Below, piece after piece: positions 1 through 5,210 of a stretch of DNA of 5,210 bases (position 1 is its first letter; each line of letters starts with the position of its first letter). This stretch comes from Dehalococcoidia bacterium (lineage in GTDB: Bacteria > Chloroflexota > Dehalococcoidia > SZUA-161): positions 1 through 5,210 of the forward strand of contig JAUXAX010000085.1 of assembly GCA_030619685.1 (NCBI GenBank), read 5' to 3'. The position numbers and the translations under genes were made by a program. The notes below the pieces were generated by a model. That model ran no database searches, was not told the DNA's origin, and was given only the letters and a program-made list of their open reading frames with translations.

Positions 1-385
1 ACACCGGGCTGGCAGCACCTATGCGGCTGGCTGGAGCCATAGCCGCCACGTGAGCGGCCAGGGTAATAAAAGTGCCTGCGGAGCCCGCCCAGCGATCTAC
101 ATAGACCACTACCGGTACTTTGGCATCCAGGATTCGGTTCACAATGTTCTCCGTTGTGGAAAGCAAACCGCCAGGGGTATTCAGTTCAATTATTACGGCT
201 GCAGCCTGATGAGACTCTGCCTTGCTGATCCCGCGGTCGATGTAGCTGGCAACTGCGGGAACAATAGTCCCCTCCACCCGCAGCACGTAGATCTGCGCTG
301 AAGGTGTGGCTGACCCAGTTCCAATAATAGCTAGAGAGGCCGCCAAACAGAGCGAGAGAAAGAAGATGCGCATTGCTTTTAGCAT
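1..385 (-). CDS. NfeD-type / ClpP-class membrane serine protease, N-terminal part (3' end beyond window)
   Basis: The minus strand is open from an ATG at 385 to the window edge, giving 128 codons. Residues 1-30 look like a signal peptide or membrane anchor: a charged start (MLKAMR), a hydrophobic stretch (FFLSLCLAASLAII), then a Ser/Ala/Pro-rich end. The mature part begins QIYVLRVEGTIVP and has the hallmarks of the ClpP-like domain of NfeD proteins: VIIELNTPGG at residues 64-73, KVPVVVYV at 89-96, then GSAGTF at 101-106, where Ser102 is the predicted nucleophile, and AAMAPASRIGAASPV at 114-128. In this family a Lys downstream completes a Ser-Lys dyad; it would lie outside the window. The loop before the active Ser is about three residues shorter than in the archaeal 1510-N type and resembles Bacillus YqeZ, from memory. 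The family is linked to membrane quality control and is often followed by a slipin gene, which would lie to the left. An alternative ATG at 373 would drop four residues; neither start has a strong ribosome binding site. Confidence 0.88.
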   Translation of the reverse strand, partial: MLKAMRIFFLSLCLAASLAIIGTGSATPSAQIYVLRVEGTIVPAVASYIDRGISKAESHQAAAVIIELNTPGGLLSTTENIVNRILDAKVPVVVYVDRWAGSAGTFITLAAHVAAMAPASRIGAASPV

Positions 386-583
386 GACTTGGGCCTAGCT
401 CTCAGTAATTCCCGCCTACAAGGTTCAGGGGTTAGCATTATGAACGACTGCCACCTTTTTGCACCCCACACCCAGCCTGTGGTAAACTTGTCTATCTCCA
501 TTGTATCACAATTCATGAGCTTGCTGCGTATGAAATGATTAAGGTCAGCGACTGCTCCCGTATCAGGAGTCTGGCGGAGATTG
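386..583. other. intergenic region between mfd and the nfeD-type gene
   Basis: This 198-bp gap follows the mfd stop and precedes the protease gene. It holds no protein I recognise. A 70-codon minus-strand reading frame (591 to 379) overlaps the mfd stop but has no good ribosome binding site and no recognisable motif. No stem followed by a T-run is visible after mfd, so there is no clear factor-independent terminator. A small stem (CCACA/TGTGG, 7-nt loop) lies at 466-482 and would sit in the leader of the protease transcript if the promoter candidate at 500-508 is used. Confidence 0.6.
500..508 (-). promoter_or_regulatory. possible extended -10 promoter for the nfeD-type gene
   Basis: The minus strand reads TG-A-TACAAT here, a TGN extended -10 with 5 of 6 matches to TATAAT. 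No convincing -35 is found 16-19 bp upstream, so the call rests on the extended -10 alone. A start of transcription near 493 would leave a leader of about 110 nt before the ATG at 385. Read-through from mfd is the alternative. Confidence 0.3.
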
Positions 584-3500
584 TTAATCATCTATAGTTT
601 GGGCCATTTTCCCGATCACGCCTTCAAGCATCCTCTTCCATTCCTTACCCGCTAGCTTTATATCCAGTCGCAGCTGACGTGTACCCACTTTCAACCTGTC
701 GCCAAAGTATCCTTGCATTGTTGGCTTGTCTATCCCGACACCTGGGCCCAATTTGATCACTACCTGCCCTCTCTCCGAGGAGATTTCCTGGATGCCAAGT
801 CTACTACCCATCAGCTTTACCCTCACCATATAGAGCAGGTTTTTGATCTGAAGAGGCAGCGGGCCAAACCTGTCCTCAAGCTCTATCCCGAATTCGCCCG
901 CCTCTTCCAGTGAGCTGAGCTTGGCTAGCCTCATGTAGAGCGCAAGGCGAGTGCTAAGATCAGGCACGTATTCATCTGGGATATAGGCGGTCAAGGGGAG
1001 ATCAACCGTGGTGCCAGGAATTTCAGGCGCGGTTTTTCGTTCGGCCCCGGCCTTCAGCGCTGCTACCGCTTCCGACAGGAGACGGCAATAGAGTTCGAAG
1101 CCAACAGCCCCCATATGTCCACTCTGCTCCGGCCCAAGGAGATTACCGGCTCCGCGGATCTCCAGGTCTTTCAGGGCAATGCGAAAGCCAGCTCCCAGCT
1201 CAGTTGCCTCAAAGATCGTTCTGAGCCTCTTCTGGGCAGCATCGGTGAGTTGCTTGCCTTTGTTGTAGAAGAAATAAGCATAGGCGCGGTTTGCCCCTCG
1301 CCCCACCCTACCCCGAAGCTGGTAGAGCTGGGTCAAACCCATTCTATCAGCGTCATCAATAATCAGAGTGTTGACATTGGGCAGATCCAAGCCAGACTCG
1401 ATGATGGTAGTGCATACCAGGACATCGATCCTGCCGTCGCCAAAATCGAGCATCACGGACTCCAGCATTTCCTCAGGCATCTGCCCGTGAGCGACGCTTA
1501 TCCTGGCCTCAGGCACCAGATCCTCCAGCTTTCTGGCCACCCAGTCGATCCTCTGCACCCGGTTATGAACGTAGAACACCTGCCCATTGCGCTCCAACTC
1601 TCTCAATATCGCCTCACGGGCTAGCCTCTTATCGTAAGGAGCGACATAGCTCTTTATAGGAAGGCGCTCTTCGGGGGGAGTCTCCATTGTGCTCATATCT
1701 CGGATGCCAATCAGAGACATGTGTAGAGTGCGGGGGATAGGAGTAGCGCTCAGGGTGAGGACATCGACTTCTCTCCTCAGTTGCTTGAGTCTTTCCTTAT
1801 GAGCGACTCCGAATCGCTGCTCCTCATCGATAATGACCAGCCCGAGATTCTTGAAGGAGACATCCTTCTGGAGAAGGCGATGGGTGCCAATGCAGATGTC
1901 CACACTGCCGTTGACCAATCCCTGAAGAACCCCCTGCTGCTCCTTCGGGGAGCGAAAACGGCTTAGCAACTCCACCTTAACGGGAAACGCCCCCAGTCGC
2001 TCGCTGAAGGTGGTTAGATGCTGCTGGGCCAGGACAGTGGTAGGCACCAGCACCGCCACCTGCATTCCATCCATAATCGCTTTGAAGGCGGCACGGAGGG
2101 CAACCTCGGTCTTGCCATAGCCTACATCGCCAGATACCAGCCGGTCCATGGGCCGAGCCCTTTCCATATCCAGTTTGACCTCCTGCAGTGCCTTAAGCTG
2201 ATCTGGGGTCTCAACGTAGGGAAAGGAGGCCTCAAGCTCCTGTTGCCAGACGGTGTCGGAAGAGAAGGCAAGGCCACTTACAACCTCTCGCGCCGAGTAT
2301 AATGAAACAAGCTCTTTAGCCAAATTGCTTGCCGCCTCCCTCACCCTCTGCTTAGCCCGGTTCCATTCCTGAGTGCCCAGCCGACTCAAGGACGGAGTGT
2401 AGCCTCCAGGTCCAACGTAGCGACTAACACGATCGATTTGCTCGCTGGGCGCGTAGAGCTTATCGCCAGCAGCGTAATCCAGTACCAAGTACTCACGCTC
2501 GCCATTATCCAGACTAAGCTTCGTCACCCCTGAGAATCTGGCGATGCCATGATCGATGTGCACTACATAGTCGCCAGTCGAAAGCTCAGAGAGAAATGCG
2601 TCGCGACGCACTGCATGCCTCGACACCGTTCGCCTCTTCTTGATAAAGCCAAAGATCTCCGCATCGCTGAAGACTATAGCCTCACCTAAGCCATTTATCT
2701 TCCAGCCGCCGGCAAGCGACCCCTGTACCAGGGTCATTGAGCCAGAAGGAGGCAGATGAACTATTTCTGTGACCGGCGACGCGATAATGGCATGCTCCTC
2801 CAGTAGCTCTGACAGCCTTGTCGCCTGCTGGGAGACGATGACGATCCGGCGCTTACCCCTAATCATATCCTTGGTCTCTTCCACGAAGGCAGGCACCTGC
2901 CCACTATAGCTGGGAGCTGGACCAAAGCCCATGATATAGCGCTGGCTCCCATCTGCCCACTCCTCCAGCGCTAATCTCTGGTCAAACCTGTCGAGCCTGC
3001 TTACCAGCTCTGACCATGTGAAGTAGGGCACAGGGAAATTACCTGGTAGCTCACCTTTCTCGCTCTGCGCTCGGGACAGCTCAATTGCTTGAGAGTCCAG
3101 TTCCCCCGCAGCGGCCTCGATAAGCTCAGGCTGGTCGAGAACAACCAGAGTCTGCTCTGGAAAGTAGTCAAAAAAAGCGCCATCGTTGACCAGGGAGGCA
3201 TAGAAGTCTAGTCCGTCAAACCATTGAGCGCTGGCGAGGTGCGCTACTTCCTCTTCGACCTTTTCCCTGGCGTCGCCGTTTAGGGTCGAGAGGTCGAGCC
3301 GCCCCAGAATATTCCCAGCTTCAGTGAGGGGTAAAACCATCTCCCTGGCAGGGATAATGGATATCTGAGGCACTAACTCCGCGGAGCGCTGGGTTGTGGG
3401 GTCGAAGAGACGGATGCTTTCCACCTCATCCCCAAAGAGCTCGATCCGCGCGGGGAGATCGCTATTCGGCGGATAGATGTCAATGATGCCGCCGCGCCGG

Positions 3501-4033
3501 CTCACAGTTCCCGGTAGCTCCACTGTGTTCTCCATCTCGTAGCCAAGCTCCATCCACTGAGCCAGTATCCGCTCGAGATCTACCTTCGACCCCTTTCTCA
3601 GTGTGTGACAGGAGGAGGCAAAATCAACGGCAGGCACAGTCTTGCGCACCGCAGCGTAGGCGGAGGCGACAACCAAAGGAGTCTTGTCACGCCCGCTTAA
3701 CTCGGAGAGTACCCTCAGTCTTCGCTGGACTGTGTAGGAGTCAGACGAGAGGCGTTCGTAGGGGAGAGCATCGGGCTCAGGGAAAAGCTTAATCGGGGCA
3801 TCGCTGCCCAGCCAAAGAGGGATCTCTTCATGAAGCTGCTTGGCTTTCTCCGATCGGGCGGTAATAACCAGCATGGGAAGGCCGAGTTGATGGTAAAGAC
3901 AGGCCAGAAGATAGGGCCTGGCTGAATCAAGCATCACCACCCTTTCTACACCCCTCCCCACCCGCAGCTCCTTAATGAGGTTGCGGTATGAGGGCATGTC
4001 TTCGATCAGGGGAAGCAGGCCAGATAGATTCAT
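584..4033 (-). CDS. mfd: transcription-repair coupling factor Mfd
   Basis: Mfd is a cytoplasmic ATP-driven translocase. It binds RNA polymerase stalled at a DNA lesion, pushes it off and recruits UvrA for nucleotide excision repair. The ATG at 4033 gives 1149 aa, almost the same length as E. coli Mfd (1148). Domains in order (ATG numbering): a UvrB-like N-terminal module at about 1-340, with [13 protein letters not shown] near 84-96, a degenerate nucleotide site ([11 protein letters not shown]) as usual for Mfd, and [11 protein letters not shown] near 179-189; a linker domain; the CarD-like RNA polymerase interaction domain at about 486-540 ([16 protein letters not shown]); and the two helicase lobes at about 590-950. 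The lobes carry Walker A GDVGYGKT (635-642), the DEEQ box (736-739), SATPIPRT (762-769), [12 protein letters not shown] (875-886) and QLRGRVGRG (905-913). A translocation motif follows ([12 protein letters not shown], about 956-967), then the C-terminal TRCF domain at about 1010-1149. All key motifs are intact. An in-frame TTG at 4048 is rejected as start because GAGGTG sits 7 nt before the ATG. Confidence 0.98.
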   Translation of the reverse strand: MNLSGLLPLIEDMPSYRNLIKELRVGRGVERVVMLDSARPYLLACLYHQLGLPMLVITARSEKAKQLHEEIPLWLGSDAPIKLFPEPDALPYERLSSDSYTVQRRLRVLSELSGRDKTPLVVASAYAAVRKTVPAVDFASSCHTLRKGSKVDLERILAQWMELGYEMENTVELPGTVSRRGGIIDIYPPNSDLPARIELFGDEVESIRLFDPTTQRSAELVPQISIIPAREMVLPLTEAGNILGRLDLSTLNGDAREKVEEEVAHLASAQWFDGLDFYASLVNDGAFFDYFPEQTLVVLDQPELIEAAAGELDSQAIELSRAQSEKGELPGNFPVPYFTWSELVSRLDRFDQRLALEEWADGSQRYIMGFGPAPSYSGQVPAFVEETKDMIRGKRRIVIVSQQATRLSELLEEHAIIASPVTEIVHLPPSGSMTLVQGSLAGGWKINGLGEAIVFSDAEIFGFIKKRRTVSRHAVRRDAFLSELSTGDYVVHIDHGIARFSGVTKLSLDNGEREYLVLDYAAGDKLYAPSEQIDRVSRYVGPGGYTPSLSRLGTQEWNRAKQRVREAASNLAKELVSLYSAREVVSGLAFSSDTVWQQELEASFPYVETPDQLKALQEVKLDMERARPMDRLVSGDVGYGKTEVALRAAFKAIMDGMQVAVLVPTTVLAQQHLTTFSERLGAFPVKVELLSRFRSPKEQQGVLQGLVNGSVDICIGTHRLLQKDVSFKNLGLVIIDEEQRFGVAHKERLKQLRREVDVLTLSATPIPRTLHMSLIGIRDMSTMETPPEERLPIKSYVAPYDKRLAREAILRELERNGQVFYVHNRVQRIDWVARKLEDLVPEARISVAHGQMPEEMLESVMLDFGDGRIDVLVCTTIIESGLDLPNVNTLIIDDADRMGLTQLYQLRGRVGRGANRAYAYFFYNKGKQLTDAAQKRLRTIFEATELGAGFRIALKDLEIRGAGNLLGPEQSGHMGAVGFELYCRLLSEAVAALKAGAERKTAPEIPGTTVDLPLTAYIPDEYVPDLSTRLALYMRLAKLSSLEEAGEFGIELEDRFGPLPLQIKNLLYMVRVKLMGSRLGIQEISSERGQVVIKLGPGVGIDKPTMQGYFGDRLKVGTRQLRLDIKLAGKEWKRMLEGVIGKMAQTIDD

Positions 4034-4040
4034 CGACAAA

Positions 4041-4046
4041 CACCTC
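4041..4046 (-). promoter_or_regulatory. ribosome binding site of mfd
   Basis: The minus strand reads GAGGTG, 7 nt upstream of the ATG at 4033. This decides the start: the upstream in-frame TTG at 4048 overlaps this site and has only the stem-loop before it. Confidence 0.8.
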
Positions 4047-4048
4047 AA

Positions 4049-4072
4049 GGGCTAGCCAAGTCTGACTAGCCC
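4049..4072 (-). other. stem-loop at the start of the mfd leader
   Basis: GGGCTAG (4049-4055) and CTAGCCC (4066-4072) form a perfect 7-bp stem with a 10-nt loop. It lies between the predicted transcription start (about 4073) and the mfd ribosome binding site, so it would form at the very 5' end of a roughly 40-nt leader. Stems placed like this can protect an mRNA from decay or tune access of ribosomes. No T-run follows, so it is not an intrinsic terminator. Confidence 0.55.
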
Positions 4073-4079
4073 TGTCAAG

Positions 4080-4109
4080 ATTATATCAAAGCCCCGAAAT
4101 GGTGGCCAA
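4080..4109 (-). promoter_or_regulatory. predicted sigma-70-type promoter of mfd
   Basis: On the minus strand the -10 is a perfect TATAAT at 4085-4080, preceded by TGA, giving a full TGN extended -10. An upstream TTGGCC at 4109-4104 (4 of 6 matches to TTGACA, 18-bp spacing) can serve as -35. Transcription would begin near 4073, just before the stem-loop and about 40 nt before the mfd ATG. A TTGACA at 4078-4073 lies downstream of this -10 and has no matching -10 of its own, so it is probably chance. Confidence 0.65.
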
Positions 4110-4250
4110 AATGCCTATTTGTCTGGTGCTTAACCTAGTTACGCCATCGTTCGAACCCAGCTATTAAGACAAGGCGTGCGATAGACAAGGCTCTCAGTGT
4201 GTTTTTGGGCACAGAGGATTCTTTGCTTTCCGAACAGTTCCGCAGAATTG
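4110..4250. other. intergenic region downstream of the cupin gene, upstream of the mfd promoter
   Basis: No gene is seen. The stretch carries a 9-bp direct repeat (4167-4175 and 4183-4191). It also has a GGTTCGAAC string that resembles a tRNA T-loop but lacks pairing arms. No stem with a T-run marks the end of the cupin transcript. Confidence 0.5.
4167..4191. repeat. short direct repeat, two copies of AGACAAGGC, 16 bp apart
   Basis: AGACAAGGC occurs at 4167-4175 and again at 4183-4191, identical over 9 bp, with a 7-bp spacer. The period of 16 bp is about one and a half helical turns. The repeat lies some 60-90 bp upstream of the predicted mfd -35. It could be a regulator site or chance. Confidence 0.35.
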
Positions 4251-4619
4251 TCAGTTAGGCAATTGTACAACTGCATAGAGCGCGTCCGTCTTACTCATAA
4301 CCCAAGTGACATGGCCCTTGCCTGTAGTATCCTCAAGGAGCAAAACACTTCCTGCTCCGAAGTGCCGCACCTCACCATTACTCACTTGCACTGCGGTCTC
4401 ACCTGAGAGAGCGAAGAAAATTTGTCGCTGTGGTGTAGGATGCCAATCACCCCACCAGCCGGCAGGGGCAGAGCAAAAAGCATACTGCAAGGCCGGGCTA
4501 AATGATGAGAGATTCAAGGGTGGTGCTGGGGGGGCAAAGTTCACCTGTGCAAGTTCGACTTCTACATCCCCAAAATGGGACTCGCCAGCTGGGTCTGCGT
4601 AAATGCGAGTGTACTTCAA
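4251..4619 (-). CDS. small single-domain cupin protein, function unknown
   Basis: The protein has 122 residues and looks complete. It has no signal peptide and should be cytoplasmic. The C-terminal two thirds read as a cupin beta-barrel: GWWGDWHPTPQRQIFFALSG at 54-73 corresponds to cupin motif 1, and RHFGAGSVLLLEDTTGKGH at 85-103 to motif 2. Possible metal or ligand residues are His60, Gln64 or Gln66, Glu96 and His103; the classical HxH pair of motif 1 is absent. The N-terminal part has a Pro-rich strand (NFAPPAPPLNLSSF, 27-40), which in small cupins often packs on the barrel. The substrate is not recognisable. The start is TTG at 4619 (MKYTRIYADP), chosen because AGGAGG lies 9 nt upstream and no ATG is available nearby. 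It sits between pth and mfd on the same strand, with gaps of 156 and 217 bp. The context does not reveal its job; a small-molecule-binding or enzymatic role is possible. Confidence 0.85.
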   Translation of the reverse strand: MKYTRIYADPAGESHFGDVEVELAQVNFAPPAPPLNLSSFSPALQYAFCSAPAGWWGDWHPTPQRQIFFALSGETAVQVSNGEVRHFGAGSVLLLEDTTGKGHVTWVMSKTDALYAVVQLPN

Positions 4620-4628
4620 CTGGAATAA

Positions 4629-4634
4629 CCTCCT
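4629..4634 (-). promoter_or_regulatory. ribosome binding site of the cupin gene
   Basis: AGGAGG on the minus strand, within TAGGAGGTT, is a near-ideal Shine-Dalgarno sequence 9 nt upstream of the TTG at 4619. It supports a non-ATG start. Confidence 0.85.
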
Positions 4635-4679
4635 ACGTGATTAAAAGATGGAAGGTAGCACCTGTTAATACTGTGGATT

Positions 4680-4708
4680 ATCATATCTGGAACTATCGAC
4701 TTTATAAA
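4680..4708 (-). promoter_or_regulatory. possible promoter of the cupin gene
   Basis: TATGAT at 4685-4680 (5 of 6 matches to TATAAT) lies 17 bp from TTTATA at 4708-4703 (4 of 6 matches to TTGACA). The -35 falls in a 10-bp perfect palindrome, CTTTATAAAG (4700-4709), which could also be an operator. The leader would be about 55 nt. The region is AT-rich, so chance matches are likely. Confidence 0.35.
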
Positions 4709-4764
4709 GACCTTCCCACAATTGGCACCAGTTCGGTCCGACTATTGGCCACTTGTTGCACATT

Positions 4765-4779
4765 CTGACGATTTGTCAG
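4765..4779. other. small inverted repeat over the pth stop codon
   Basis: CTGAC and GTCAG form a 5-bp stem with a 5-nt loop, and the pth TGA stop lies within one arm. It is short and no T-run follows on the minus strand, so it is at best a weak 3'-end structure. Confidence 0.3.
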
Positions 4780-5210
4780 TTATGCTTGTTCATGGCGGCC
4801 GCGACACCATCTGTAATCAGGCAATAAATAGCGTCAGCGACCTCTGGATAGACCTTTCTAATGATGGGCCTTTCTTCGGCGGCAAAATCGCTGAGAACAT
4901 ATTCGACAGTATCCACTCTTTCAGCGAAAGCTTCTGCACCACCTTCTGGTGGAGCAATGCCTACGCGAATCCGAGGGAAGTCCTGGCTTCCCAGATGAGC
5001 GATAATAGACCTCACCCCTTTGTGCCCCCCCGAGCTTCCACGCTCTCGGATGCGTATCTTGCCCAGGGGGAGATCGAGGTCGTCGTAGATGACGAGGCGG
5101 TCGTTGGTGGTGAGGCGGTGGCGGGGCCTGGGCGCCGGCCCCGCCTCAGCCCGCCGGTTCAGGAACGTTCTGGGTGTGGCTAGAACAACCATTCTCCAGC
5201 CCACCGCCAC
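4776..5210 (-). CDS. pth: peptidyl-tRNA hydrolase, C-terminal part (5' end beyond window)
   Basis: Pth cleaves the ester bond of peptidyl-tRNA released from stalled ribosomes, so tRNA can be reused. The frame is open to the right edge; the GTG at 5210 is only an edge codon, not the true start. The 144 residues seen match E. coli Pth from about position 51 on, so roughly 50 residues with catalytic Asn10 and His20 lie outside. Visible hallmarks: TPRTFLN (Asn18 here = E. coli Asn68), LVIYDDLDLPLG (Asp43 = catalytic-site Asp93), SSGGHKGVRSIIAHLG (His63 = His113, Lys64 in place of Asn114), DFPRIRVGI, DTVEYVLSDF and the C-terminal AAAMNKHN. The spacing between landmarks equals E. coli exactly. The odd part is residues 19-31, where the usual segment around S-G-E-A-V is replaced by an Arg/Ala/Pro-rich stretch coded by a GC-rich palindrome. 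The gene lies upstream of the cupin and mfd genes on the same strand; the pth-mfd neighbourhood is widely conserved. Confidence 0.93.
   Translation of the reverse strand: MAVGWRMVVLATPRTFLNRRAEAGPAPRPRHRLTTNDRLVIYDDLDLPLGKIRIRERGSSGGHKGVRSIIAHLGSQDFPRIRVGIAPPEGGAEAFAERVDTVEYVLSDFAAEERPIIRKVYPEVADAIYCLITDGVAAAMNKHN
5111..5148. repeat. GC-rich interrupted palindrome inside pth
   Basis: The right arm GGCCCCGCCTCA (5137-5148) is the exact reverse complement of TGAGGC plus GGGGCC in the left arm (5111-5128). The left arm carries six extra bases, GGTGGC, between these halves. The loop is TGGGCGCC (5129-5136). The inner 9 bp (GGCGGGGCC with GGCCCCGCC) pair without interruption. It covers pth codons 21-34 in this window's numbering. 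Confidence 0.8.

Noticed and set aside
466..482. Small stem CCACA/TGTGG as a terminator of mfd
   Set aside because: The stem has only 5 bp and no T-run follows on the minus strand.
379..591. 70-codon minus-strand reading frame overlapping the mfd stop (ATGATTAA overlap) and the start of the nfeD-type gene
   Set aside because: It has no ribosome binding site at a proper distance and no recognisable motif, and it fills an ordinary intergenic gap. The stop-start overlap is the only point in favour.
1115..1624. 169-codon plus-strand open frame, and other plus-strand frames inside mfd
   Set aside because: They are antisense to a fully conserved mfd, have no family motifs, and are explained as shadows of its codons.
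4034..4048. Mfd start at TTG 4048, adding five residues
   Set aside because: The codon overlaps the GAGGTG ribosome binding site that serves the ATG at 4033, and the extra residues (MRCLS) look unlike a family N-terminus.
4073..4078. Perfect TTGACA on the minus strand upstream of mfd
   Set aside because: No -10 lies 16-18 bp downstream, and the hexamer falls between the better extended -10 and the ATG.
4140..4165. GGTTCGAAC string, like a tRNA T-loop
   Set aside because: The flanking bases do not pair as a T-arm on either strand, and no acceptor, D or anticodon arm is found.
4306..4768. Plus-strand frames across the cupin gene and the pth-cupin gap
   Set aside because: They overlap the recognisable cupin gene on the other strand and lack any protein-family signal.

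Overview
The window holds four genes, all on the minus strand and read from right to left: the 3' part of pth (peptidyl-tRNA hydrolase, entering from the right edge), a small cupin protein, a complete mfd (transcription-repair coupling factor), and the 5' part of an NfeD-type membrane serine protease gene that runs off the left edge. No plus-strand gene, RNA gene, insertion sequence, CRISPR array or tRNA is supported. The order pth ... mfd is a conserved bacterial arrangement, also seen in Bacillus. The overall flavour of the Mfd and cupin proteins, the Shine-Dalgarno-led starts and the mid-range GC fit a free-living bacterium, perhaps Chloroflexota of the Dehalococcoidia type. That assignment is an impression from protein similarity and could not be tested here.

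Layout by position: 1-385 NfeD-type protease, N-terminal 128 codons; 386-583 intergenic, with a weak promoter candidate and no convincing gene; 584-4033 mfd, 1149 aa, start set by a GAGGTG ribosome binding site; 4034-4250 intergenic, with the best promoter in the window (TG-A-TATAAT) followed at once by a 7-bp stem-loop, so mfd probably has its own short structured leader; 4251-4619 cupin gene with a TTG start behind AGGAGG; 4620-4775 intergenic with a possible cupin promoter; 4776-5210 pth, lacking about 50 N-terminal residues that lie outside the window.

The genes serve separate housekeeping roles: Pth recycles peptidyl-tRNA, Mfd removes RNA polymerase stalled at DNA lesions and recruits UvrA, and the NfeD-type protease acts at the membrane. 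Gaps of 156-217 bp and promoter-like sequences between the genes suggest a loose same-strand cluster rather than one tight operon.

No new defence or mobile system is visible. The most unusual signal is in pth. A GC-only-looking interrupted palindrome at 5111-5148 lies exactly where the protein loses the conserved S-G-E-A-V segment, while the length of the protein is unchanged. This sits in a block where GC rises from about 51% to about 68% (hand counts).
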